This document shows positions 8,695-17,028 of a stretch of DNA of 64,000 nt, in pieces. Source of the stretch: Winogradskyella algicola (GTDB lineage Bacteria > Bacteroidota > Bacteroidia > Flavobacteriales > Flavobacteriaceae); the NCBI RefSeq assembly GCF_005869935.1, contig NZ_SZQF01000001.1, positions 1 to 64,000 on the forward strand, given 5' to 3'. The notes below the pieces were generated by a model that made no database searches, was not told where the DNA came from, and saw nothing but the letters and a program-made list of their open reading frames with translations. Position 1 is the stretch's first letter, and each line of letters starts with the position of its first letter. The position numbers were made by a program, and so were the translations under genes.

Positions 8695-9855
8695 TTATTG
8701 TTGCGCATATTTTGGCATTCCTTGCACCTGATTCCAAACTTTTATCTTATCGTCCTTGGTTATACCACTTTTAACTTCAACGAAAATACCATCGCTAATA
8801 CCTAATTCCAGAGGTTTTTTCTCAAACTCCTGATCACCTACTTCAATCTCCACAAATGGCTTTTTTGTTTCTTTATCATATTGCACCAAAGCCTCTTTAA
8901 TTGCCATAACGTTTTCGGCTTTTTCTAAAATGATCGAAGCATTTGCACTTAAACCTGCTCTTATAAATGTTGAATCTACCGTTTTAAGGCTACCTTTAAT
9001 TTCAAACTGAATAGCACCATTTTCTGCTACACCCTTTGGAGCAATGTAATCTAAAACTGCATCAAACTTTTCGTTTTCAATGGCACCCACGGTAATCTCT
9101 AAAGGTAGTCCTTCTTTAATCTTTCCTACTTCACTTTCATCTACCTTACCTTCAAAAATCATTTTGGTAACATCAGCTAATGATGCAATTGATGTTCCCT
9201 CATTAAAATTATTAGCCTCAATAACCTGGTTACCAGCTTTTACAGGCACATCTAGCACCATACCAGAAACTGTTGCTCTTACTTGTGTTTGCGCTATATT
9301 ACCTAAACCAGATGTTGTTCCTGTTTTTATAATGTCATAGTTTTGACGCGATTGCGTAACATTAATCCTTGCTTGCTCTACTTGTTGCTTAGCTTGTAAG
9401 TATGTATTATTTACTTGATCGAAATCATTTGCAGAGATTACACCCTTGTCAAATAAGGCTTTTTGGCGATCGTATATAGCTTTTTGTGTTTTATAATTAA
9501 TTTCAGCAGTTTGCAAAGCTGTTTGATTAGATGCTATATTATTCTTAGCACTTGTTAAATTAGAAACGTTAGGTATTACTCTAATTTGAGCAATTAAATC
9601 TCCTTGTTTAACATATTCTCCAGCTTCTACAAAGACCTCATCTACAACACCAGAGATATTAGGTTTTATTAACACCTCCTCTTTTGGAACTATGCTACCT
9701 GTTGCTACGGTTTTAACCACAATAGTCTGTTCTGTTGGAGTTTCTGAAGTGTACGTTATTGGATCTTCTTGATTTTTTGACCATAGGTAAAAAAGGGACA
9801 CCCCAAATACTACTACTATTAAAATTAATACGATGACGGTTGTTGTTCTTTTCAT
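8695..9855 (-). CDS. Periplasmic adaptor (MacA-type), partner of the ABC permeases
   Basis: The 386-residue protein has an N-terminal membrane anchor (VIVLILIVVVFGVSLFYLW), the lipoyl half-motif VATGSIVPKEEVLIKPNISG, a coiled-coil hairpin with LFDKGVISANDFDQV at its turn, a second lipoyl half (RATVSGMVLDVPVKAGNQV) and a barrel plus proximal domain. The equivalent turn in the adaptor at 5895 (LFEKGVISKADWDRA) is similar, showing the two are paralogues. It is encoded 39 nt after the second permease, so it is the natural MacA-like partner of the ABC transporter here. It would join the permeases to TolC. Confidence 0.9.
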   Translation of the reverse strand: MKRTTTVIVLILIVVVFGVSLFYLWSKNQEDPITYTSETPTEQTIVVKTVATGSIVPKEEVLIKPNISGVVDEVFVEAGEYVKQGDLIAQIRVIPNVSNLTSAKNNIASNQTALQTAEINYKTQKAIYDRQKALFDKGVISANDFDQVNNTYLQAKQQVEQARINVTQSRQNYDIIKTGTTSGLGNIAQTQVRATVSGMVLDVPVKAGNQVIEANNFNEGTSIASLADVTKMIFEGKVDESEVGKIKEGLPLEITVGAIENEKFDAVLDYIAPKGVAENGAIQFEIKGSLKTVDSTFIRAGLSANASIILEKAENVMAIKEALVQYDKETKKPFVEIEVGDQEFEKKPLELGISDGIFVEVKSGITKDDKIKVWNQVQGMPKYAQQ

Positions 9856-9894
9856 CTTTGATTGATATATAATTTATTTATCGATAAACGTTTT

Positions 9895-11154
9895 TTATTC
9901 TATTCTTAATGCGTCTACTGGTTTCATTTTTGTTGCTCTGTTAGCGGGAATTAATCCTGCTAAAAGACCAGAAACTACTAGTATTATAAGTGCAGTGAAT
10001 ACAACCTGCATACCCACACTTGGATTAGCAAAATTTTCTACATCACCAGCTTGATCTAATATGTAATTTAAAACCCATATCACCAAGGCTGCAAAGGACA
10101 CTCCTAACATGCCAGATAAAATGGTAAGCACCAAACTTTCTTGAAGAATTTGACCTTTGATCATCCATGGTGTTGCACCCAATGCACGTCTTACACCAAT
10201 CTCTTTTGTTCGCTCTTTAACAACAATCAGCATGATATTGTTAATACCAATGATACCAGACATTAACACCAATGCTCCTACAAAGTAACCCACTATCGTT
10301 AATATTGAAAAGAGACCGCTTATTCTACCAAACTGTTCAGATAAATCAAAATGACCAATAGCTCTATCATCTTCTGGGTGCACTTTGTGCCTTGATTTCA
10401 TTAAATCAAAAATCTGTTGCTTAATTGAAGTTATTGGTACATCGTCTACAGCTGTTATGGCCATCCAACCTACATTTTCCCCTCTGTTAAAAGCTTGCGA
10501 AAAAGTTGTAAATGGTATATAAATAGTGCTAGCATCTTGCTCATCATCGCCTTGGCTATTACTCATTTTAAATGTACCAACAACCTTAAAATTAACTCCA
10601 TTAATTTTAATATAGGTTCCTAATATTTCTTCTCCTTTATCGTATAGTCCTTTTACAACACCTGTTCCGATGACGCATATTTTTCTTTTTGAATTAATAT
10701 CGGAATAACTTAAAAAACGGCCTTGGAGAATGTCCATTGGCTGTTGCTTAATGTACTCTGGATAGTCACCATAAATTTCAAAGGCACCTGTCTTTGTTCC
10801 TCTAATAACATTGTTAGCGCCTCGGTACCCACCTAATTGATTTCTTGGCGAAACATACTTAAGATTAGTAATTTCTGACTTTATAGCTTCGACGTCGTCT
10901 AGCTTATAATTAAAATATCGTCCTTTAGGAAGTCCTTTATAAGGCTTTGAGGTTCCTTGAGTCCACATAAACATAGAGTTTGTTGCAAAATCACCAAAAT
11001 CTGCAGTCACACCATTTTTAAGACCATTTGTTAAGGCTAAGAGTAATACTAAGATTGTGATTCCCCAAAACACACCAAATGCAGTTAAAATAGTTCTAAA
11101 CTTATTTGCATTTAGTGCTTCTAATATTTCGTTCCAACGGTCTCTGTTAAACAT
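9895..11154 (-). CDS. ABC transporter permease, MacB/FtsX type (second of pair)
   Basis: This 419-residue inner-membrane protein has one N-terminal membrane helix (FRTILTAFGVFWGITILVLLLAL), a large MacB-type periplasmic domain (about 45-270) and three C-terminal helices of the FtsX domain (about 285-310, 335-365, 380-405) with the coupling sequence KERTKEIGVRRALGATP. MacB-like permeases do mechanotransmission: ATP hydrolysis in the cytoplasm moves the periplasmic domain to push substrate through TolC. The ATPase is separate. It begins 1 nt after the stop of its paralogue at 11156, so they are surely cotranscribed and probably form a heterodimer. Confidence 0.93.
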   Translation of the reverse strand: MFNRDRWNEILEALNANKFRTILTAFGVFWGITILVLLLALTNGLKNGVTADFGDFATNSMFMWTQGTSKPYKGLPKGRYFNYKLDDVEAIKSEITNLKYVSPRNQLGGYRGANNVIRGTKTGAFEIYGDYPEYIKQQPMDILQGRFLSYSDINSKRKICVIGTGVVKGLYDKGEEILGTYIKINGVNFKVVGTFKMSNSQGDDEQDASTIYIPFTTFSQAFNRGENVGWMAITAVDDVPITSIKQQIFDLMKSRHKVHPEDDRAIGHFDLSEQFGRISGLFSILTIVGYFVGALVLMSGIIGINNIMLIVVKERTKEIGVRRALGATPWMIKGQILQESLVLTILSGMLGVSFAALVIWVLNYILDQAGDVENFANPSVGMQVVFTALIILVVSGLLAGLIPANRATKMKPVDALRIE

Positions 11155-11155
11155 A

Positions 11156-12400
11156 CTATTCGTCTCTTAATGCCACTATGGGTTTAATCTTTGCAGCTCT
11201 ATAAGCAGGTATAAACCCAGCGAAAGCTCCTGCAATTACTAATATAAACACAGTTGTTAAAGCGATATTGAAATCTACCTGCGGATATTTAATAAAATCA
11301 CTGTCTATTTGTGGACCAACTAATTCCAATAAACCTAACCCAAAAATCAATCCGAATAAACCTGCAAAAATAGTCACAAATACAGCTTCTTGTAAAATCA
11401 TCCCAACTATGGACATTGGTAATGCGCCCAAGGCTTTTCTTATACCAATCTCTTTTGTACGCTCTTTTACAATTATTAGCATAATATTTCCTACACCGAC
11501 TATACCAGCTATAATTGTTCCTATTCCCACGAACCAAAATACAGCTTGTATGGTCGCTATGAGAGAATATATTTTTTGGGCTTCTTCTAAGGTGTTGTTT
11601 ACACGAACTGCGCTCTGGTCGTCTGGTGCTACAGTATGAAGCTCTTTTATCTGCGTTTCTATACCTTGTGCAATGGCAGTAGACTGTGCCACAGCTTCAT
11701 CAAAATTATCTGCCATATTTACTGTAAACGACATATTTCTGATATTGTCTCCTGCATTAAAAACTTGTTGTGCTGTAGTGACTGGTATATAAACTTGACT
11801 TTCTTCTCGGTCTCCTCCCGGATCGTAGAAAACACCAACGACTTTAAAATTAACACCAAAAATTTGAATATTTTTGTCTATAGGATCTTCTTCTTTGAAT
11901 AAATCCTTTTTCATTTTATTACCGATAACAGCTACTTTCTTCTTATCGGCTAAATCTAATTGACTAACAAAACGTCCATATCCTATATCTGCATTCTCAA
12001 TAAACTGATTATCTGGCAAGGTTCCTCTAATTCTATAATTTCCTGATTCATTTTTGTAGGTCACAGTACCTCCCCAAATCATGTAATCCTTGCTTCGATA
12101 TTCAAAATAGTCGTCATATTTTCGTTCTACAGATTCAAAGCTTGAGTTCTTAAGTTGAACATATCTACCAGGATTTAACCCTTTGTACCCTTTAGTTGTA
12201 ACTCCTGTCCAAACAGAAATTCTATTAGTTGCATCTTGTTCGAACTGTGATTTTACACCATTTTCTATGCCTTTGCTAAAGCCTAAAAGGATAACCAGAA
12301 TAAAAATTCCTGATGCTACCGAAAGCCCAGTTAAAAATGTACGAAGTTTATTTTTCCGTAAAGTTTCAAATATTTCTTGCCACCGTTCTAAATCAAACAT
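11156..12400 (-). CDS. ABC transporter permease, MacB/FtsX type (first of pair)
   Basis: The 414-residue protein has the same plan as its neighbour: an N-terminal helix (LRTFLTGLSVASGIFILVIL), a periplasmic MacB_PCD region, and the FtsX core with KERTKEIGIRKALGALP and three helices near the C-terminus ending AYRAAKIKPIVALRDE. The start codon overlaps the end of the ATPase gene by 8 nt, a sign of translational coupling. Two similar but clearly diverged permeases with one ATPase suggest an obligate heterodimer. The transported compound cannot be inferred; homologues move peptides, siderophores, lipoproteins or antibiotics. Confidence 0.93.
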   Translation of the reverse strand: MFDLERWQEIFETLRKNKLRTFLTGLSVASGIFILVILLGFSKGIENGVKSQFEQDATNRISVWTGVTTKGYKGLNPGRYVQLKNSSFESVERKYDDYFEYRSKDYMIWGGTVTYKNESGNYRIRGTLPDNQFIENADIGYGRFVSQLDLADKKKVAVIGNKMKKDLFKEEDPIDKNIQIFGVNFKVVGVFYDPGGDREESQVYIPVTTAQQVFNAGDNIRNMSFTVNMADNFDEAVAQSTAIAQGIETQIKELHTVAPDDQSAVRVNNTLEEAQKIYSLIATIQAVFWFVGIGTIIAGIVGVGNIMLIIVKERTKEIGIRKALGALPMSIVGMILQEAVFVTIFAGLFGLIFGLGLLELVGPQIDSDFIKYPQVDFNIALTTVFILVIAGAFAGFIPAYRAAKIKPIVALRDE

Positions 12401-13094
12401 GTGTTAAAGCTCTTACTTGTTCCACTTTACTATCATCTATTATTACACCATCTTTAAGATTAACGATGCGTTTGGTCATTTGTGCTATATCATGCTCGTG
12501 AGTTACAACCAGAATTGTTTTTCCTTCGTCATTAATCCCTTGAATAAGATCCATAACCTCGTAAGATGTTTTTGTGTCTAATGCACCTGTAGGCTCATCT
12601 GCCAAAAGCACTTTAGGCTCGCTCGCTAGTGCTCTGGCTATAGCAACACGTTGCTTTTGCCCACCGGATAACTCACTAGGTAAATGGTGAGACCATTCTG
12701 CAAGACCAACTTTTTCGAGGTAATGCATCGCTTTATCTGTACGCTCTTTTCGTTTTATACCCTTATAATACAATGGCATTGAAACGTTATCTAATGCACT
12801 TTTATAATTAATAAGATTAAAGGATTGAAAGATGAATCCTAAAAACTCATTTCTATATTTTGCGGCTATTTTTTCGTTGAGATTTTTAATTGGGACTCCA
12901 TCCAAAATGTATTGACCAGAATCAGCTTCATCTAACATTCCCAGAATGTTTAATAACGTAGATTTACCAGAACCTGAAGAACCCATTATGGATACAAGTT
13001 CTCCCTCACTTACATTAAAATTTATGCCTTTTAAAACGTGAAGCGAATTGCTTCCCATATGGTAAGACTTATGCAAATCTTTAATCTGAATCAT
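12393..13094 (-). CDS. ABC transporter ATP-binding protein (MacB/LolD type)
   Basis: The 233-residue ATPase has Walker A GSSGSGKSTLLN, Q-loop FIFQSFNLI, signature LSGGQKQRVAIARAL, Walker B VLLADEPTGALD and switch histidine VTHEHD. It powers the two FtsX-type permeases encoded directly downstream; the stop codon overlaps the first permease start. The frame reaches back to a TTG at 13118, but ATG at 13094 (MIQIKDLHKSY) matches family N-termini and is preferred. The 123-nt gap upstream to 13218 holds AT-rich sequence with an imperfect palindrome near 13200-13219 but no clear -7 box. Confidence 0.95.
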   Translation of the reverse strand: MIQIKDLHKSYHMGSNSLHVLKGINFNVSEGELVSIMGSSGSGKSTLLNILGMLDEADSGQYILDGVPIKNLNEKIAAKYRNEFLGFIFQSFNLINYKSALDNVSMPLYYKGIKRKERTDKAMHYLEKVGLAEWSHHLPSELSGGQKQRVAIARALASEPKVLLADEPTGALDTKTSYEVMDLIQGINDEGKTILVVTHEHDIAQMTKRIVNLKDGVIIDDSKVEQVRALTHV

Positions 13095-13217
13095 AACTTG
13101 ATTGGTTAACTGATACAAGTTTAAGAAAATCTCAATATTTTTGTGCCAACAAATTGTTAAGACTTTAGCTTAAAACCCTATGATTAAGACTAAGAAAACA
13201 GAAATTTGTTACAAATT

Positions 13218-13451
13218 CTAAGTTGTTTTTTTTGATTTTTTTGAATTGTTAAAAGTTCGATATACAAAAAAACCTATGACCGCAACCAGAATATAAGGCA
13301 CAGCCATTAGAAACATTATACCATCATTAATACCAGCAGCCGCAGATTGATCATCGCCACTTTCTAGCACTGCTCTACACATTGCACATTGGGCATTCAT
13401 CTTTATATGAAAGAAAAAAACGATTAAAAAAAAGATGGTTTTCTGTTTCAT
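13218..13451 (-). CDS. Small membrane protein with CxxC after signal peptide, unknown function
   Basis: I recognise this only as a small protein encoded beside SCO/DUF420 genes in Flavobacteria. The chosen start (ATG 13451) gives 77 residues: a hydrophobic leader ending MNAQ, then CAMCRAVLESG (C22, C25), a short GDDQSAAAGIN loop, one membrane helix (FLMAVPYILVAVIGFFVYR) and a basic tail NNSKKSKKTT. A frame extension to 13517 overlaps the DUF420 gene and reads poorly. If the leader is cleaved after MNAQ, the CxxC faces the periplasm next to the membrane, which would suit a thiol or copper role in oxidase assembly; that is inference. It is the last gene of the SCO cluster. Confidence 0.72.
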   Translation of the reverse strand: MKQKTIFFLIVFFFHIKMNAQCAMCRAVLESGDDQSAAAGINDGIMFLMAVPYILVAVIGFFVYRTFNNSKKSKKTT

Positions 13452-13453
13452 TT

Positions 13454-13999
13454 TTATACGTAATAAGGAGAAATCATAAAGTAAACTATAACACCAGTTA
13501 CTGCAACATAAAGCCATAATGGAAATGTTATTTTAGCTATTTTTTTGTGACGCTCAATGTTGTTAGTTATTGCCCTTACATAGGTAACTAGCACAAAAGG
13601 TATAATAACAACCGAAAGTAAGATATGAGTTATAAGAATGAAATAGTAAATATATTTTACAGCACCTTCACCTCCGAATTTTGTAGAATCGCTCGTCATG
13701 TGATAAGCCACATACATTACTAAAAAAATTACCGATAAAGCAATTGCAAACTTCATAAGGTTTTCGTGCAAGGTTCTATTCTTATTTTTAATTGCAACTA
13801 CAGCCACGATTAAAACTATTGCTGTTAGTCCGTTAATAGTTGCGTAAATTGGTGGCAACATTGTTAAAGGTTCTACATCAAAGCCTAGCTCTCTAAGATT
13901 AATACCAAAAAGGGCTGCCACTGCAACGGGAATTATCACTGAAAGTGCTACAATCCACTTATTATATTTTTTTTCTTTTTCTAAATCAACAGTACTCAT
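13454..13999 (-). CDS. DUF420 family membrane protein
   Basis: The 181-residue product has five predicted membrane helices (about 15-33, 45-70, 85-105, 118-145, 155-178) and family-type histidines in LHENLMKFA, AYHMTSD, ITHILLSVVIIPF and ERHKKIAKITFPLW. DUF420 proteins resemble the CtaG/CtaM-like oxidase assembly proteins in their genomic setting, but their biochemical role is unsettled. It starts 1 nt after the SCO gene stop, on the same strand, and is followed 2 nt later by the CxxC protein, so the three are one operon. A role in copper or heme delivery to cytochrome oxidase is an inference from this context. Confidence 0.85.
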   Translation of the reverse strand: MSTVDLEKEKKYNKWIVALSVIIPVAVAALFGINLRELGFDVEPLTMLPPIYATINGLTAIVLIVAVVAIKNKNRTLHENLMKFAIALSVIFLVMYVAYHMTSDSTKFGGEGAVKYIYYFILITHILLSVVIIPFVLVTYVRAITNNIERHKKIAKITFPLWLYVAVTGVIVYFMISPYYV

Positions 14000-14000
14000 A

Positions 14001-14750
14001 TTATTCTTTCAATAGTTTAGCAATATCTTCTTTTAAAATTGTTATTTCTTGAGGAATGCCTTCATCATCAACACCATCCTCTTCAGAGATTAGACCATTA
14101 TAAAATATTAAAGGATTTCCAAAATTATCTCTTCTTGAACGTATATATCCTTCTTTATCTATTAAGGCAAAATTACCTGAATGTTCAAACCCTCCTTCGA
14201 CAGATTCGTCTTTTGCTGTATATAGATTAAAACCTTGGTTGGCTAGTTTATAAATAGCATCTTCATTACCAGTCATTAAGTGCCAATTAGGATTATTAAT
14301 TCCGTAGGCCTCAGCATAAGCTTTCAGAACCTCTGGTGAATCAACTTCTGGATTAATTGTAAATGAGGCTACTCCAAAATTTTCGAAATCTTTAAAATAA
14401 TTTTGCACACTAACCAAATTACGATTCATTATTGGACATATTGTTGGGCAAGTAGTAAAAAAGAACTCTACAACGTACACCTTACCTAAATAATCTTCAT
14501 TAGTAATGGTATTACCATTTTGATCTATAAAGCTAAAGGCAGGTATCTTTTTTGGCTTGTCACCAATATTTAGATAGGCTAAATCACTTTTAGTTCCTTT
14601 TATGTTATTAGAAACATTTTCGCTTCGACTTTCATCTCTAGTGATGTCATCATTGCTAATTCTACTAATGATTTTTGGAATAAATATGATGCCAAAAACT
14701 AAAATTATAAATGCTATACCTACGTATGAATAATTGGTTTTGCTACTCAT
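14001..14750 (-). CDS. SCO1/SenC family copper chaperone for cytochrome c oxidase
   Basis: The 249-residue protein has an N-terminal membrane anchor (about 8-26) and a periplasmic thioredoxin-like domain with the copper-binding motif TTCPTICPIMN and the distal histidine in FEHSGNFALIDKEG, all SCO hallmarks. SCO proteins hand copper to, or reduce, the CuA site of subunit II. Its target would be the CoxB encoded at 37523-38587. The start overlaps the end of the upstream Cys-less SCO-like gene by 8 nt and DUF420 follows after 1 nt, so these are translationally coupled. Confidence 0.94.
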   Translation of the reverse strand: MSSKTNYSYVGIAFIILVFGIIFIPKIISRISNDDITRDESRSENVSNNIKGTKSDLAYLNIGDKPKKIPAFSFIDQNGNTITNEDYLGKVYVVEFFFTTCPTICPIMNRNLVSVQNYFKDFENFGVASFTINPEVDSPEVLKAYAEAYGINNPNWHLMTGNEDAIYKLANQGFNLYTAKDESVEGGFEHSGNFALIDKEGYIRSRRDNFGNPLIFYNGLISEEDGVDDEGIPQEITILKEDIAKLLKE

Positions 14751-15453
14751 TGGTTTGTTTTAAATCTTTACTTCTTCTTTGACTAGAATGGTCAAAATCT
14801 CCCTTACGCTTGTCTCTATATTCTTTAAACAGCACACGCATATCTTCTGCTGCCATTTTATTTTTTAACTCCGCTACTTCCACACAATCATAGCTATACA
14901 AACTATAAAGTGGCTTATTTGCTTCAATCTCTTTTTCAGTTCTATCATCTAATCGTCCTCTTTGATTCAAATCTCGGTCAATAATAAAAACCATACTACT
15001 AGAAAGATTATTATCCAACGCTTCTTCAGATTTTAAGCTATTAAACACACGCTTAATATCAGAGTCGTCTGCATAAACCAAATGCCAAAAGCGCAAATCT
15101 TCGTACGATTTGATTTCCTTAAGCAAGGCTTCAGCTTCAGTTTTTGCCTCATAAGGCAGTAACATTACTACCTGAAATGTCTTAAACCCTTTACTTCTAT
15201 CGTAGACCAGCTCTTTCAAATTAAAAGCTGCTGTGGAATTTTCCATCGGTTTTTTTCCTAAAAACGACAGAATAGTAATGTGGTCTTTCAACTGTAAATT
15301 ATCTTTATTATCAGGCAATTCCACGACCCCTTCCTTAACAATATCTAAAGGATTATAATTGTCCTTAGAAAGCAACATTACAAGTATAAATGCTACTGGT
15401 AGAAAGAATAAAATACTTAAGACAATATTGCGTTTTTTGCTACTTAATTCCAT
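14743..15453 (-). CDS. Membrane-anchored SCO-like thioredoxin-fold protein without the copper cysteines
   Basis: This 236-residue protein has a membrane anchor (NIVLSILFFLPVAFILVML) and a thioredoxin-like body: a first strand region KDHITILSFLGKKP, a helix, FQVVMLLPYE, and SMVFIIDRDLNQRGRLDDR, which mirrors the strand and turn LIDKEGYIRSRRDN of the SCO protein encoded next. The CxxxC copper motif is absent; the only cysteine (SYDCVEV) is elsewhere. It is therefore either a diverged SCO paralogue or an unrelated thioredoxin-fold partner. ATG 15453 is used: the longer frame to 15489 would start within a terminator. A -7 box ends 4 nt upstream of the ATG. Confidence 0.72.
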   Translation of the reverse strand: MELSSKKRNIVLSILFFLPVAFILVMLLSKDNYNPLDIVKEGVVELPDNKDNLQLKDHITILSFLGKKPMENSTAAFNLKELVYDRSKGFKTFQVVMLLPYEAKTEAEALLKEIKSYEDLRFWHLVYADDSDIKRVFNSLKSEEALDNNLSSSMVFIIDRDLNQRGRLDDRTEKEIEANKPLYSLYSYDCVEVAELKNKMAAEDMRVLFKEYRDKRKGDFDHSSQRRSKDLKQTNE

Positions 15454-15457
15454 ATTG

Positions 15458-15465
15458 CAAAAATA
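15458..15465 (-). promoter_or_regulatory. -7 box 4 nt before the SCO-like gene
   Basis: Minus-strand TATTTTTG fits TAnnTTTG and is followed by CAAT then ATG. It abuts the preceding terminator's T-run, making a compact terminator-promoter junction. Transcription from it should give an mRNA with almost no leader. Confidence 0.55.
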
Positions 15466-15495
15466 AAAAAGGTGGTTTAGAAAAACCACCTTTTT
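15465..15495 (-). terminator. Terminator of the cyoE-subunit III-subunit IV operon
   Basis: On the minus strand GGTGGTTT pairs with AAACCACC (loop TTCT) and is followed by six T; A/T flanks extend the stem. It lies 27 nt after the subunit IV stop and before the SCO cluster. Confidence 0.85.
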
Positions 15496-15522
15496 AATAT
15501 CATTTAACTCAATATTTTGAGT

Positions 15523-15969
15523 TTAGAAGTCTCTTGTAATTAAAGCGTCATCTGCATTGTAAACTTCAAATACATAACCACCTTCTTGTAGTAAGATAAA
15601 GATTAAATAACAGATTAAGAAAACACCTGTCCAAACTACCATACGTCTCAAGGCTTTTACTTCATCTCTCATGTGCATGAAGTCCCATGTAATATAGTAA
15701 GCTTTTACAATAGTCAAGAGGATAAATATTAAGTTCAAAGGCTTCATGTATACAAATGGTGATAGAATAATATTACCAATTGTTGCAAAGAATCCACCTT
15801 CTAAAGGACTGATCCAAGTGTTCATTAGTATTTCTGGCTTGTATATACCAAGCACTACTTCTATAACAGTTACAAAAGTTAAGAATGCCAGTACACCCCA
15901 AATTTTTTGCGTGTTAGATTTAAATTTCCAACGTCCTCTAAATATCTCTAATTTATGTTCGTGTGCCAT
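15523..15969 (-). CDS. Cytochrome c oxidase subunit IV family protein
   Basis: The 148-residue membrane protein has helices at about 22-42 (WGVLAFLTFVTVIEVVLGIY), 60-90 and 110-130, consistent with the small subunit IV (CtaF/CyoD-like) family that stabilizes heme-copper oxidases, and a charged N-terminus (MAHEHKLEIFRGRWKF). The central MHMRDEVKALRRMVVW is typical of the flavobacterial form. It is the last gene before the operon terminator and lies 21 nt after the long subunit III gene. Confidence 0.88.
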   Translation of the reverse strand: MAHEHKLEIFRGRWKFKSNTQKIWGVLAFLTFVTVIEVVLGIYKPEILMNTWISPLEGGFFATIGNIILSPFVYMKPLNLIFILLTIVKAYYITWDFMHMRDEVKALRRMVVWTGVFLICYLIFILLQEGGYVFEVYNADDALITRDF

Positions 15970-15990
15970 AATTTATTATCTAATTCTATT

Positions 15991-16992
15991 TTAAACTAAG
16001 TAGAAGAAGGTGAATACAAATACCCAAACTAAATCGACAAAGTGCCAGTAAAGACCAACTTTTTCAACCATTTCATAGCTACCTCTTCTTTCGTATGTAC
16101 CTAATACCACGTTAAAGAATATGATAATATTTAGTACAACTCCCGAAAATACGTGGAATCCGTGAAATCCTGTAATGAAGAAAAAGAAGTCAGCGAAAAG
16201 TGAAGTACCATATTCATTGACTCTAAGGTTAGCTCCTTTTACCACAAGACTTCCATTCTCTTTAATTTGTTTCAATGACTCTTCTCTAGAAAGAACAGTC
16301 TTTTGTCCTTCTTCATTTATCAATTGTGTTCTGACTAATATATTTGGATTAGCTTCTAAACCTTGAAATATTTCGTTTACTGTATAAGGTGGCAGACTAG
16401 CTTCTTCCCTAAACCATAGACCATTCTTTCTTTCGTGCTCTTCGCGCACGTCTGGAATACTAACAGCAAAATCATCTATAGATACTCTTTTGAATTTTTC
16501 TGCACCATCTACTGTAACATACTCACCAAATTGTAGGATATTTCCACCCTTAGTCTGCACAGCTCCATAATCTCCCTGAATAAATGTTGCCCATTCCCAG
16601 GCTTGAGATCCAACAAATATTAAACCACCAATGATGGTTAAGAACATATACAAGGTTACTTTTGCCTTATTCATATGATGCCCTGCGTCTACAGCTAATA
16701 CCATAGTTACTGAAGACATAATAAGAATAAACGTCATGAAAGCAACGTAAATCATTGGTAATTCTTGACCATGTAAAAAGGGAACGTGAGTAAACACCTC
16801 ATCTGCAATAGGCCACTCTTTTATAAATTTAAATCTAGAAAAGCCATAAGCTGCTAAGAAACCTGAAAATGTCAATGCATCAGAAACGATAAAGAACCAC
16901 ATCATCATCTTACCATAACTTGCCTTTAGAGGTTTATTTCCTCCTCCCCAAATTTTCCCTTCTGTGCCAGTACTTGATACTGTAGAATCCAT
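15991..16992 (-). CDS. Cytochrome c oxidase subunit III, with large internal insertion
   Basis: This 333-residue inner-membrane protein belongs to the heme-copper oxidase subunit III family: helices at about 28-50, 78-100, 112-136, then 265-297 and 312-333, with QAWEWATFI, FHGFHVFSG and YWHFVDLVWVFVF as family motifs. Between QGDYG (about 143) and the helix SLFADFFFFITG (about 264) sits an insertion of about 120 polar residues not found in standard subunit III. A second, shorter subunit III is encoded just upstream. It would associate with CtaD and CoxB, encoded about 19 kb away in the Alternative Complex III operon. Confidence 0.93.
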   Translation of the reverse strand: MDSTVSSTGTEGKIWGGGNKPLKASYGKMMMWFFIVSDALTFSGFLAAYGFSRFKFIKEWPIADEVFTHVPFLHGQELPMIYVAFMTFILIMSSVTMVLAVDAGHHMNKAKVTLYMFLTIIGGLIFVGSQAWEWATFIQGDYGAVQTKGGNILQFGEYVTVDGAEKFKRVSIDDFAVSIPDVREEHERKNGLWFREEASLPPYTVNEIFQGLEANPNILVRTQLINEEGQKTVLSREESLKQIKENGSLVVKGANLRVNEYGTSLFADFFFFITGFHGFHVFSGVVLNIIIFFNVVLGTYERRGSYEMVEKVGLYWHFVDLVWVFVFTFFYLV

Positions 16993-17028
16993 AGAAATTA
17001 ATTAAATTTTAAGATTGGACAAAAATAA

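Noticed and set aside
13200..13219. AGAAATTTG/ACAAATTCT imperfect palindrome
   Set aside because: AT-rich, short, no T-run and no promoter context; too weak to call an operator or terminator.
13452..13517. Longer N-terminus of the small CxxC protein
   Set aside because: It overlaps the DUF420 gene, reads as low-quality sequence and would place the signal peptide internally.
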